64,000 nt of DNA from CAMDHY01 sp046156265 (GTDB lineage: Bacteria; Pseudomonadota; Alphaproteobacteria; Rhizobiales; Segnochrobactraceae): contig NZ_JAWDIR010000022.1 in assembly GCF_046156265.1 (NCBI RefSeq), positions 434,001 to 498,000 on the forward strand. The letters are read 5' to 3'. The notes beneath the pieces are model-generated. The model was given only the letters and a program-made list of their open reading frames with translations, did not search any database and was not told where the DNA came from. The translations under genes were made by a program, and so were the position numbers. Shown in pieces: positions 20,274 to 28,444 of this stretch (within the stretch, counting starts at the first letter, position 1; each line of letters starts with the position of its first letter).

Positions 20274-20510
20274 GTGATCGTTCGGCGAGGCGTTTTCAGA
20301 AGCGGGGAGTACGCGGGCTGGCGCGCTGAGATCGACGACGACCGGGCGGACACCGGAGGCTTCTATCTCTACCTCATCGGACCGGAGAGGCAGGGATTCA
20401 ACACTTGGTGCGAAACCGAAGCTGACCTTCGAGCCAATCTAGCGCCCTACGACATCGACTGGACGGAAGGCGCTTGGGAGCCGGCTAGCGGTCCGTATGG
20501 ATTGACGTGA
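20274..20510 (+). CDS. Small protein of unknown function (78 residues)
   Basis: GTG at 20274 follows GAGGGAGG with good spacing. A GTG two codons upstream (20268) sits inside that site, so it is less likely. The protein (MIVRRGVFRSGEYAGW...) is acidic in its second half, with GFYLYLIGPERQGF, ETEADLRANLAPYDIDW and several tryptophans and aromatics. It resembles small single-domain immunity-type or ligand-binding proteins in composition, but no family is recognised. Its TGA overlaps the next ATG (TGATG), so it is coupled to the HAD hydrolase. The 273-base upstream gap and slightly lower GC suggest a recently acquired gene. Confidence 0.65.
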   Translation: MIVRRGVFRSGEYAGWRAEIDDDRADTGGFYLYLIGPERQGFNTWCETEADLRANLAPYDIDWTEGAWEPASGPYGLT

Positions 20511-21211
20511 TGACCCGCACCCTCACCACCATCGGCTTCGATGCCGACGACACGCTCTGGCAGAACGAGCAGTTCTTCCGCCTGACGGAGGATCGCTTCG
20601 CCGCCCTTCTGGCCGAGCACGCCGAGCGCGACCACCTGACGGAGCGCCTGATCGCCGCCGAGCGCCGCAACGTCGGCCACTACGGCTTCGGCATCAAGGG
20701 CTTCACGCTGTCGATGATCGAAACCGCGATCGAGGTGACGGAGGGCCGCGTGCCGGCGGCCGTCATCGGCGAGATCCTCGCCGCCGGCCGCGAGATGCTG
20801 CGCCACCCGATCGAGACGCTGCCGCACGTCACCGAGACGCTTCAGGCGCTTTCCGGCGACTACCGGCTGGTGCTCGTTACCAAGGGCGACCTGTTCGACC
20901 AGGAGCGCAAGCTCGCCCAGTCGGGCCTCGGCGAGCTGTTCGACGCGGTGGAGATCGTCAGCGACAAGACGGCCGCGACCTATGCCCGCGTCTTCTCCCG
21001 CCACGGTGACGGGGCGGAGCGGGCGATGATGGTGGGCAACTCGCTGAAATCCGACGTCGTGCCGGCAATCGAGGCGGGTGGGTGGGGCGTCTTCGTCCCG
21101 CACGCCTTGACGTGGGTGCTGGAGCACGCCGAGGTGCCGGTTGAGTCGCCGCGCTTCCGCGAGGTCGAGCACCTCGGCCAGGTGCTGCCGCTGGTGCGCG
21201 AGATCGGCTGA
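20510..21211 (+). CDS. HAD-family hydrolase
   Basis: A 233-residue phosphatase-like protein. Motif I is GFDADDTLWQNEQFF (nucleophile Asp and the +2 Asp), motif II is RLVLVTKGDLFDQ (Thr), then the lysine in SDKT and motif IV MMVGNSLKSDVVPA. The four-helix cap between motif I and II marks subclass C1. Substrates of such stand-alone proteins are typically small phosphate esters; specificity cannot be read here. The ATG at 20510 overlaps the stop of the small gene upstream. It is convergent with pyrD. Confidence 0.88.
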   Translation: MTRTLTTIGFDADDTLWQNEQFFRLTEDRFAALLAEHAERDHLTERLIAAERRNVGHYGFGIKGFTLSMIETAIEVTEGRVPAAVIGEILAAGREMLRHPIETLPHVTETLQALSGDYRLVLVTKGDLFDQERKLAQSGLGELFDAVEIVSDKTAATYARVFSRHGDGAERAMMVGNSLKSDVVPAIEAGGWGVFVPHALTWVLEHAEVPVESPRFREVEHLGQVLPLVREIG

Positions 21212-21214
21212 GCC

Positions 21215-22312
21215 TCAGCTCTCCGGGTCGATCGCCGCCCACGCCTCGGCCTCGAGACCGACGGCGGCGGCGATCGACGGCAGCCGCCGGCGGTCGAGCT
21301 CGCGGCCGAGATGGCGCAGGATGTCGCCGACGAGCGCCGGCCCCTCGTAGACGAGGCCGGTATAGAGCTGCACGAGGCTCGCTCCGGCGAGGATCTTGGC
21401 GAACGCGGCCGGTCCCGAATCGACCCCGCCGACGCCGACGAGCGGCATCCGGTCGCCGAACTTCAGCCGGAAGCGGGCGAGCATGACGGTCGAGCGCCGG
21501 AACAGCGGCCGCCCCGATAGCCCGCCCGCCTCGCCGGCCGCCGCGGAGGCGAGCTTCGGCGGCCGCGCCAGCGTGGTGTTGGAGACGATCAGCCCGTCGA
21601 GGGCGCTCGCCTCCACCACGGCCACGATGTCGTCGACGGCGGCCTCGTCGAGATCCGGCGCCACCTTGAGGAGCAGCGGCACGCGCCGGCCGTGGCGCGC
21701 GGCCGCGGCGTCGCGGGCGGTGGCGACGCGGGCGAGGAGTTCCTCCAGCGCACCGCGCTCCTGCAGGCCGCGCAGGCCCGGCGTGTTCGGCGACGAGACG
21801 TTGATGGTGAAGTAGGAGGCGAGGTCGGCGAAGCGCTCGATGCCGGCCACGTAGTCCGCGACGCGGTCGGCGCTGTCCTTGTTGGCCCCGACGTTGACGC
21901 CGACGATGCCGCCGCGTCCCTGCCGGGCGACCAGGCGGGCGCGGCCGGCGTGGCCGCCATTGTTGAAGCCGAGGCGGTTGATCAGGGCGTGGTCGTCGGC
22001 GAGGCGAAACACCCGCGGCTTCGGGTTGCCCTCCTGCGCCTTCGGCGTCAGCGTGCCGACCTCGGTGAAGCCGAAGCCGAGGCGCAGCAGCGCGTCCGGC
22101 ACCTCGGCGTCCTTGTCGAAGCCGGCGGCCATGCCGAGCGGGTTGGGGAAGCGCAGCCCGAAGGCGTCCACCGTGAGCCGCGGGTCGGCCGGCACGCCGC
22201 AGGGTGGCACGAGGCCACCGGCGAGCGCGCGGATCGTCATCCGGTGGGCGGCCTCCGGCTCGGTGAGCGAGAACAACGCCGGCCGCGCCAGCTTGTAGCC
22301 GAGGCCGATCAT
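21215..22312 (-). CDS. pyrD: Quinone-dependent dihydroorotate dehydrogenase
   Basis: A 365-residue FMN enzyme of class 2, oxidising dihydroorotate to orotate with membrane quinone in pyrimidine synthesis. It shows the N-terminal membrane-association helices (GYKLARPALFSLTEPEAAH), GLRFPNPLGMAAGFDKDAE, INVSSPNTPGLRGLQ (catalytic Ser) and VGVGGVDSG for the phosphate site. The class 2 length is as expected. The ATG overlaps the stop of the upstream DUF952 gene (ATGA), a pairing common in Hyphomicrobiales. Confidence 0.96.
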   Translation of the reverse strand: MIGLGYKLARPALFSLTEPEAAHRMTIRALAGGLVPPCGVPADPRLTVDAFGLRFPNPLGMAAGFDKDAEVPDALLRLGFGFTEVGTLTPKAQEGNPKPRVFRLADDHALINRLGFNNGGHAGRARLVARQGRGGIVGVNVGANKDSADRVADYVAGIERFADLASYFTINVSSPNTPGLRGLQERGALEELLARVATARDAAAARHGRRVPLLLKVAPDLDEAAVDDIVAVVEASALDGLIVSNTTLARPPKLASAAAGEAGGLSGRPLFRRSTVMLARFRLKFGDRMPLVGVGGVDSGPAAFAKILAGASLVQLYTGLVYEGPALVGDILRHLGRELDRRRLPSIAAAVGLEAEAWAAIDPES

Positions 22313-22689
22313 GCGGCGCCTCCAGCTGCCGCAATCACGTCCGCCGGGAAGATATGCCGCCCGTCGGAGCCGAGCGGCAGCGGCCGCACGGCGGTGACGG
22401 CGGTGAGCCCCAGCGGTGCGTAGAGGTGCGGGAACAGAGCGCCGCCGCGCGACGGCTCGTAGATCAGCGCTGCGCCCAGGGCGGCCGCATCGACGGAGAC
22501 GAGGAGCAGGTCGGCCTGGCCGGCGAAGTGGCGGGCGGCGGTCTCAGCGACCTGGGCGGCGGTGGAGAAATGGATGAAGCCGTCGGCGGTATCCACTGGC
22601 GCGCCGTCGAGGCGGCCGGCCGCCTCGGCCTCTGCCCAAAGGCCCGCCGGCACGATCTTGTAGACGGTGGGCGGCGGCGTGTCGGTCAT
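22309..22689 (-). CDS. DUF952 domain protein
   Basis: A 126-residue protein with the DUF952 pattern: VYKIVPAGLWAEAEAAG, DTADGFIHFSTAAQVAETAARHF, LLLVSVDAAALG and GGALFPHLYAPL. The FIHFS and PHLY elements are conserved in the family, whose fold is related to ADP-ribosyltransferase-like proteins, but no activity is established. The ATG at 22689 follows AGGA at good spacing. The 4-base overlap with pyrD indicates an operon. Confidence 0.88.
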   Translation of the reverse strand: MTDTPPPTVYKIVPAGLWAEAEAAGRLDGAPVDTADGFIHFSTAAQVAETAARHFAGQADLLLVSVDAAALGAALIYEPSRGGALFPHLYAPLGLTAVTAVRPLPLGSDGRHIFPADVIAAAGGAA

Positions 22690-22895
22690 CGGTCGGGTCC
22701 TGCTTTCGTGCGCCCGTCCTATCGGCGGCGGCGGCCGGCGACAAGCGATCCGCCGGCGGATCGACGCCGGATTGCTGGACAAGTGGCGCCGGGGGCATTA
22801 ACTGAAAGGGCGTGAGGCATAAATTCCTCGCATTGTGAGGCTCGAGCCGTCGCCACGCGCCAAGGCGCCCGCCCGCGACGGCCGGAGACACGCCG

Positions 22896-23549
22896 ATGCT
22901 CGGCCAGCCGATGCTCACCCACGACCGTGTCTGGTCGGCGATCGACGCTCTCGCCGTCCGCCACGGCATGTCGCCCTCCGGGCTCGCCAAGCGCGCCGGG
23001 CTGGACCCGACCACCTTCAACCGCTCGAAGCGTGTCGGCGGCGACGGGCGCCCCCGCTGGCCCTCGACCGAATCGATCGCCAAGGTGCTCGACGCCACCG
23101 GCGAGGACCTCGGCGGGTTCTTCTCCCTCGGCCGACCCGCCCAGGATGCCCTGCCGGTGCAGCGGCCGGCGGTGCCGCTGCTCGGCCTCGCCCAGGCTGG
23201 CGCCGGCGGCTTCTTCGACGAGGGCGGCTTTCCCGTCGGCACCGGCTGGGACGCCATCGCGTTTCCGAGCGGCGAGGGCGAGATGATCTTCGCCCTCGAG
23301 GTCAGTGGTGAATCGATGCTGCCGGCCTATCGCGACGGCGACGTGCTGATCGTCTCGCGCTCCGCCGCCGTACGCCGGGACGACCGTGTCGTCGTGCGCA
23401 CCACCGACGGCGAGGTGATGGTGAAGATCCTGCACCGCCAGACGCTGAAAGCGGTCGAGCTGCACTCCTTCAACCCCGACCACCCGCCGCGCTCCGTACC
23501 GATGCGCCAGGTCGACTGGATGGCCCGCATCCTCTGGGCGAGCCAGTGA
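22896..23549 (+). CDS. Helix-turn-helix protein with S24 (LexA-like) peptidase domain
   Basis: A 217-residue phage-repressor-like regulator. The N-terminal HTH region is MSPSGLAKRAGLDPTTFNRSKR, followed by RWPSTESIAKVLDATGE. The C-terminal S24 domain has the catalytic Ser in VSGESMLPAYRDGD and the Lys in VMVKILHR. An Ala-Gly bond in LGLAQAGAGG could be the self-cleavage site, but this is uncertain. The ATG at 22896 follows GGAG. No phage genes adjoin it. Similar stand-alone genes are common in Hyphomicrobiales chromosomes and may answer to DNA damage. It may share a transcript with the nuclease gene 25 bases downstream. Confidence 0.87.
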   Translation: MLGQPMLTHDRVWSAIDALAVRHGMSPSGLAKRAGLDPTTFNRSKRVGGDGRPRWPSTESIAKVLDATGEDLGGFFSLGRPAQDALPVQRPAVPLLGLAQAGAGGFFDEGGFPVGTGWDAIAFPSGEGEMIFALEVSGESMLPAYRDGDVLIVSRSAAVRRDDRVVVRTTDGEVMVKILHRQTLKAVELHSFNPDHPPRSVPMRQVDWMARILWASQ

Positions 23550-23574
23550 CGGTGCCCGGGCCGGGGCCGGTGTG

Positions 23575-24573
23575 ATGCGGGGGCTGATCGAGATCCTCGC
23601 GACGATCCTCGCGGGCGTCGCCATCCTCGCCGTCGCCGGCTACTTCTTCCTCGGCGACGCTCCGCCGCCAGGTGGCGAGACCATCGTGCCACTCGGTCCC
23701 GGCGCGCCGGAGGCCGGCCGGGCGCCGCCGTCTGCCACCTCGCCTTCGACCGGCGCGCCCGCAACAGTGCCGTCGTCGCCGAGCCCTTCACGCGTTCTGG
23801 TGCCCGCCGATCCCGCCGCTGCGCCGGCCGGATCGGCGACGCCCCCGGCGAACGCCCCCTCGCGGACCCTCGCCGCACCAGGCGCGGCCCCGCCGCTCGA
23901 GGCGCCCGAGGGCTACATCGCCGTCGAGGATCAGCTGGCGCCGGCGCGTGACGTCGGCGGTGGCGTCGTCAGCGGCGCTGCGCCCGTGCGCGTCGGCCCG
24001 ATCGTGCGGCTGCAGAAGGCGCCGGAAGTGGTGCCGGTGATCCCCGAGCCGGCACCGGTCGAGCCGCGCCGCTTCTTCCGCGTCGTCGTCACCGATGCGG
24101 GCACCCTCATTGCCGGTGATCGCACGCTGCGCCTCGCCGACGTCGACGTGCCCGCCGCGGATGCCGAGTGCGGCGACGCGGCCGGCAATCGCTGGTCCTG
24201 CGGCACGCGGGCGCGCACGGCGCTGCGCCGCTTCGTCCGCCACCGCGCGGTGGAATGCCTGCCGCTCGGCGAGGTGGGGTTCGGCAGCGCCGAAGCGGAG
24301 GTCAGCGTGGTGCGCTGCCGGGTCGGCCGCACCGACATCGCCACCTGGCTCGTGGAGAACGGCTGGGCAGCGCCGGCGGATGCCGCCGCCCCGACGCTCG
24401 CCGCCCTCGGCGAGACGGCGCGCGACGAGAACCGCGGCCTCTGGCAGACCGAACCGAAGGGCCTCGACGAGCCGGACGATGACGGGGCGATCGATGGCGC
24501 GGCGACGGACGCCGCCCCGACCGAGGGCACCCTCCCCGCCGACGATCCCGCCGAGGCGACGCCCGGCCAGTAG
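23575..24573 (+). CDS. Membrane-anchored thermonuclease-like (SNase) protein
   Basis: A 332-residue protein with an N-terminal membrane helix (ILATILAGVAILAVAGYFFLG), a Pro/Ala/Ser-rich spacer of roughly 120 residues and a SNase-like domain from about residue 165 (VVVTDAGTLIAGDRTLRLADVDVP). The domain includes AVECLPLG, VVRCRVGRTDIATWLVENGWA and DENRGLW. These fit the staphylococcal nuclease fold. The classical catalytic Arg/Glu positions are only partly matched, so enzymatic activity is uncertain. It would face the periplasm. An acidic tail of ~50 residues follows the domain. Confidence 0.78.
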   Translation: MRGLIEILATILAGVAILAVAGYFFLGDAPPPGGETIVPLGPGAPEAGRAPPSATSPSTGAPATVPSSPSPSRVLVPADPAAAPAGSATPPANAPSRTLAAPGAAPPLEAPEGYIAVEDQLAPARDVGGGVVSGAAPVRVGPIVRLQKAPEVVPVIPEPAPVEPRRFFRVVVTDAGTLIAGDRTLRLADVDVPAADAECGDAAGNRWSCGTRARTALRRFVRHRAVECLPLGEVGFGSAEAEVSVVRCRVGRTDIATWLVENGWAAPADAAAPTLAALGETARDENRGLWQTEPKGLDEPDDDGAIDGAATDAAPTEGTLPADDPAEATPGQ

Positions 24574-24598
24574 GCCGGACGCCGTCGCCCGCTCGCGA

Positions 24599-26242
24599 TC
24601 AGCCGTCGGTGCGGGCGAGCGCCGTGGCGATCAGGGCGCACGTCTCCGGCACGCCGTAGATCGCCGCGAACGAGCCGAACCTCGGCCCGCGTTCCTGGCC
24701 GAGCAGCAGCTGGTAGAGCGTCGCGAACCAGGCGAGCGAGACCCCCGGCCGTCCGTCCGGCCCGGGCTTCGCCGTATCCGGGAAGACGGCGCGGCCGACC
24801 TCGTAGACCGCCGCCTGGATCGCCTCCGCGTCGGCGCCCGCCGGCAGGGCGGCGAGGGCCGCATCGAGCGCGGTCAGTGCCTGCCGCTCCGTTTCGTCCG
24901 GCACGCGGAAGCGCTTCGTCGGCGCGACGCGGTCGTGGAAGTAGCGGATGGCGTAGCCGACCAGGCGGTCGAGCTCCGGGTGGTTCTCCGGCGACAGGCT
25001 CGCGTCCTGGCGCTTCAGGAAGCCCCACAGCACGGCGCGGTCGTCGGCGTTCGAGGCGCTGGCGAGGTTCAGCAGCAACGAGAACGACACCGGCAGGTCG
25101 AGGGTCGGCGGCGTGCCGGTATGGATGTGCCAGACCGGGTTCTCGAGCTGCTGCGCCGGGCTCTCCTGATGGTACTTGGCCAGGAACGTGTAGTAGTCGT
25201 CGACATTGCGCGGGATGACGTCGAAGAACAGCTTCTTGCCCGACCGCGGCTTCTGGAACATGAACAGCGACAGGCTCTCCGGAGAGGCATAGGCCAGCCA
25301 GTCGTCGATGGTGAGCCCGTTGCCCTTCGACTTCGAGATCTTCTCGCCGTTCTCGTCGAGGAAGAGCTCGTAGTTGAAGCCCTCGGGCGGCGGGGCGCCG
25401 AGCGCCGCGCAGATCCGCGCCGACAGCTTCACCGAATCGATCAGGTCCTTGCCGGCCATCTCGTAGTCGACGCCGAGCGCCGCCCAGCGCATCGCCCAGT
25501 CGGGCTTCCACTGCAGCTTGCAGTGGCCGCCGGTGACCGGCACCTCAACGAGCGCGCCGGTATCGGGATCGCGGTAGACGATCGTCCCCGCCTCCACCTT
25601 GCGCTCGACCAGCGGCACCTGCAGCACCGCGCCCGTCGTCGGCGAGATCGGCAGGAAGGGCGAGTAGCTCGCCTGCCGTTCCGCCCTGAGCGACGGCAGC
25701 ATGATCGCCATCACCTCGTCGTAGGCGGCGAGCACCTTGAGCAGCGTCGCGTCGAAGCGGCCGGAGCGATAGTAATCGGTCGCGCTGGCGAACTCGTATT
25801 CGAAGCCGAAGGCGTCGAGGAACGAGCGCAGGCGCGCGTTGTTGTGGGCGCCGAAGCTCGCGTGCTCGCCGAACGGGTCCGGCACCTCGGTGAGCGGCTT
25901 GCCGAGGAAGCCCGCCAGCATCTCCCGGTTCGGCACGTTGTCCGGCACCTTGCGCAGGCCGTCCATGTCGTCGGAGAAGCAAAGCAGCCGCGTCGGGATG
26001 CGGTCTTGCGTGAGCACGCGGAAGGCGTGGCGCACCATCGTCGTGCGCGCCACCTCGCCGAAGGTGCCGATGTGCGGCAGGCCCGAGGGGCCGTAGCCGG
26101 TCTCGAACAGCACCGTGCCGCCGCCACCGCGTTTCTCCACCCGCGCGACGAGCTTCTTCGCCTCCTCGAACGGCCAGGCGCGGGCCGTTGTGGCGAGGTC
26201 GGAAAGGGCTGCGGCGGCGGTGGTCGGCACGGAGGACGACAT
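24599..26242 (-). CDS. lysK: Lysyl-tRNA synthetase, class I
   Basis: A 547-residue class I synthetase with the HIGH variant HIGT (in SGLPHIGTFGEVART) and the KMSKS variant KISKSKGNG. Alphaproteobacteria commonly use this archaeal-type LysRS instead of the class II LysS, and its length and motif order fit. The N-terminus MSSSVPTTAAAAL precedes the first conserved block (RAWPFEEAKKLVARV). The gene follows an unrelated histidine kinase on the same strand with 113 bases between, and may have its own promoter there. Confidence 0.96.
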   Translation of the reverse strand: MSSSVPTTAAAALSDLATTARAWPFEEAKKLVARVEKRGGGGTVLFETGYGPSGLPHIGTFGEVARTTMVRHAFRVLTQDRIPTRLLCFSDDMDGLRKVPDNVPNREMLAGFLGKPLTEVPDPFGEHASFGAHNNARLRSFLDAFGFEYEFASATDYYRSGRFDATLLKVLAAYDEVMAIMLPSLRAERQASYSPFLPISPTTGAVLQVPLVERKVEAGTIVYRDPDTGALVEVPVTGGHCKLQWKPDWAMRWAALGVDYEMAGKDLIDSVKLSARICAALGAPPPEGFNYELFLDENGEKISKSKGNGLTIDDWLAYASPESLSLFMFQKPRSGKKLFFDVIPRNVDDYYTFLAKYHQESPAQQLENPVWHIHTGTPPTLDLPVSFSLLLNLASASNADDRAVLWGFLKRQDASLSPENHPELDRLVGYAIRYFHDRVAPTKRFRVPDETERQALTALDAALAALPAGADAEAIQAAVYEVGRAVFPDTAKPGPDGRPGVSLAWFATLYQLLLGQERGPRFGSFAAIYGVPETCALIATALARTDG

Positions 26243-26355
26243 CGGATGAAGGGCTCCGGTTGCGGGTAGGCGCCCGTGGGCGCGGGCGACGTGTAGCCGG
26301 GAAAGCGGGGGATGGCGAGGGTGGACGGCGTGGCGCGGGCCGACGGCGGGCCGGC

Positions 26356-27819
26356 TCAGCGGCCGGCGGCGCGGCGCACGGCGGCGAGGTCGACCGGGCG
26401 GTCCGGCAGGGTGATCTCGAAAACGGCGCCGGGCGGACCGCCGACGAGGGCGATGGTGCCGCCGTGGGCGCGCACGAGCTCGGCGGCGATGCAGAGGCCG
26501 AGGCCGGTGCCGCCGGCCCGGGTCGAGCCCTGGAAGGGCTGGAACATGTGCTCCCGCGCCCGCGCCGGCACGCCCGGACCGGTATCGACGACGGTGACGA
26601 CGCTGACCGTTCCGACGCGCTCCGCCGAGATGGTGAGCCGCCGCACCAGGCTCGGCTCGCTGTCGCGCTCGAGCGCGTCGATGGCGTTGCGGACGAGGTT
26701 GAGCAGCACCCGGAAGAGCTGGTCGGGATCGGCGTCGACCTCGAGGTCGCGCGGCACCAGGAGCGAGAACTCGATGTTGGAATGCTGCGCGAGGCCGGTC
26801 ACCTCGGCGACGTCCTCGACGAGGCCGCGCAGGCGGATCAGCCGGCGCTCGGGCGGCGCCTCCTTGACGGCGCCGTAGGAGAGCACCGTCTGGGTGTAGC
26901 CGACCGCCCGGTCGAGGGCGCGGACGATCTTCGGCGCGAGGCGCTGCACAGTCGGGTCGGGCAGGCCGGCGAGGCGGTCGGAGAACAGCTGCGCCGAGGC
27001 GAGCAGGTTGCGCAGGTCGTGGTTGATCTTCGAGACCGCGAGGCCGAGCTGCGCGAGGTGGCGCTGCTGATGCAGGGTGCGGCGCATCTCGTCCTGCATG
27101 CAGCGCAGGTGCCGCTCGGCGTCGCCCACCTCGTCGCGGCGGTCCGAGGGCACGATCAGCCGGTCGGCGTCGGAGGGGTCCTCGGCGAAGCGGTTCATGG
27201 CGAAGGCGAGCCGCTGCAGCGGCCGCACGGTGAGGCGGCGGAGGCTCCAGTAGACGAAGCAGGCCGTCACCAGCGAGATCACCAGCGAGATCACCAGCAC
27301 GGAGCGCGAGTAGGCGAGCATCGCTTCGACGAGCTCGTCCTCCGGCGCCACCACCTCGATGAGATCGGCGGAGCCGGCGAGGCGGCCGGTGACGCGCAGG
27401 ATGCGGCCACTGCCGAACAGCAGGCTGTCGAAGGCGTCGAGCACGGCGCCGGTGGCGGTGATGTGGTCGAGGTCGGCGTGGACGTCGACGGGCCGCGGGA
27501 CGGCGTCGCGCGTCAGCATCAGCCGCCGGCGGCCGTCCTTGAGGGCGATGGCGATGGCGCCGGTGGAGGTGAGCAGCCGCTCCTCGAGCGCAGCCGGAAG
27601 CCGCTCGGTGGAGGCGAGCGCCAGCGCGGCGACGCCGGCGGTGGCGTGGATGTCGCGCAGCCAGGTGATCCGGTAGTTGGCGATCGAGGGGACGTAGACG
27701 AGCACCTGCGCGATCATCACGAACAGCGCGGTGAGAACGACGAGCTTGCCGGAAAGGCCGACGTTCAGGCGCGGGCGTCCATCGCCAGCTCCCGATGCCG
27801 CCCCGCCGTCCCCCGTCAT
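26356..27819 (-). CDS. Sensor histidine kinase
   Basis: A 487-residue membrane kinase. Helix 1 lies at about 30-55 (GKLVVLTALFVMIAQVLVYV), a ~140-residue periplasmic sensor follows, helix 2 is SVLVISLVISLVTACFVYW, then HAMP (RRLTVRPLQRLAFAMNRFAE). The dimerisation helix has the phospho-His in KINHDLRNLLASAQ, and the ATPase has NLVRNAIDAL, DTGPGVP and GGTGLGL. All boxes look intact. No response regulator is encoded nearby, so it is an orphan. The ATG at 27819 follows GGGGAC; a GTG directly upstream is an alternative. Confidence 0.93.
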   Translation of the reverse strand: MTGDGGAASGAGDGRPRLNVGLSGKLVVLTALFVMIAQVLVYVPSIANYRITWLRDIHATAGVAALALASTERLPAALEERLLTSTGAIAIALKDGRRRLMLTRDAVPRPVDVHADLDHITATGAVLDAFDSLLFGSGRILRVTGRLAGSADLIEVVAPEDELVEAMLAYSRSVLVISLVISLVTACFVYWSLRRLTVRPLQRLAFAMNRFAEDPSDADRLIVPSDRRDEVGDAERHLRCMQDEMRRTLHQQRHLAQLGLAVSKINHDLRNLLASAQLFSDRLAGLPDPTVQRLAPKIVRALDRAVGYTQTVLSYGAVKEAPPERRLIRLRGLVEDVAEVTGLAQHSNIEFSLLVPRDLEVDADPDQLFRVLLNLVRNAIDALERDSEPSLVRRLTISAERVGTVSVVTVVDTGPGVPARAREHMFQPFQGSTRAGGTGLGLCIAAELVRAHGGTIALVGGPPGAVFEITLPDRPVDLAAVRRAAGR

Positions 27820-28020
27820 CACTCCGTCCCCGCCAGCGCGCGGCACCTTTCCACGCCGATCCCCGCGTGCCGTGGTCCGACCATAGCACGAAGCCAGAGG
27901 ATTGAGATGTTGCCGCACTGCGACACGGCGCAATTTGCGACGCCGCTTTTCATCCCGGCGCGGTCACCGACAAGGCCGCGATTGACAACCGCCCGGTGCC
28001 CCCGTATCTCAACCGCCGTT

Positions 28021-28105
28021 GCCCAGGTGGCGGAATTGGTAGACGCGCTGGTTTCAGGTACCAGTGGTGCAAGCCGTGGAGGTTCGAGTCCTCTCCTGGG
28101 CACCA
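28021..28105 (+). tRNA. tRNA-Leu (anticodon CAG)
   Basis: The 85-base gene folds fully: acceptor GCCCAGG pairs with CCTGGGC, the anticodon arm CTGGT/ACCAG encloses TTCAGGT with anticodon CAG, the variable arm is long as in leucine tRNAs, and the T-arm is GGAGGTTCGAGTCCTCT. The discriminator A is followed by an encoded CCA (28103-28105). Integrase remnants follow from about 28276, consistent with use of its 3' end as an attachment site in the past. Confidence 0.97.
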
Positions 28106-28275
28106 TCGACCCCTCTCGGGGGGCTCGGTGGGAGCCGCAAGCAGCTGATATTTGAGGGTTGTTCCCCGGCGACGCTGGCTCTGCCCGTCCCGGCTTGCCC
28201 CCTTGAAGCTCCCAACTGCGTTGGCACGCATGTTTGCATCCGTGCCGCCACGCGGCGGTGATCCCAACACGGGTT

Positions 28276-28420
28276 GCCCATGCCGATCTCACGATCCGCT
28301 CTGCCAAAGCCACGAGCAAACCGGTGACGATTTCCGACGGCGGCGGACTTCAGCTCCGCGTCGGGTGATCCCGCCGCGTCGGCAAGCGATCTGTCTTTGG
28401 CGCTTCCAGAAAGCGCAGGT
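28276..28420 (+). pseudogene. Frameshifted N-terminal fragment of a P4-type tyrosine integrase
   Basis: Frame 1 from 28276 reads ADLTIRSAKATSKP followed by TISDGGGLQLRVG, then a TGA at 28366. In the frame starting one base earlier the match continues as VIPPRRQAICLWRFQKAQ. Together these resemble the Arm-type DNA-binding (DUF4102) N-terminus of integrases that insert at tRNA 3' ends, in which SDGGGL.L.V is followed by a W-containing strand. The catalytic domain is missing. It lies 170 bases after tRNA-Leu in the same orientation, so it is likely the scar of a lost island. The flanking parts of the 339-base gap (28106-28275, 28421-28444) show no gene. Confidence 0.7.
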
Positions 28421-28444
28421 CAGCGGCCCGGTCCGTTCCGCATG

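Noticed and set aside
24599..27889. Continuous 1096-codon frame joining lysK to upstream DNA
   Set aside because: Only the last 547 codons match LysRS; the rest is Arg-rich and antiparallel in character, overlapping the histidine kinase in another frame.
27950..28270. Minus-strand reading frame across tRNA-Leu with CPGEDSNLHGLHHWYLKP
   Set aside because: It is the antisense translation of the tRNA gene, an artefact often annotated as a protein; the tRNA fold fully explains the bases.
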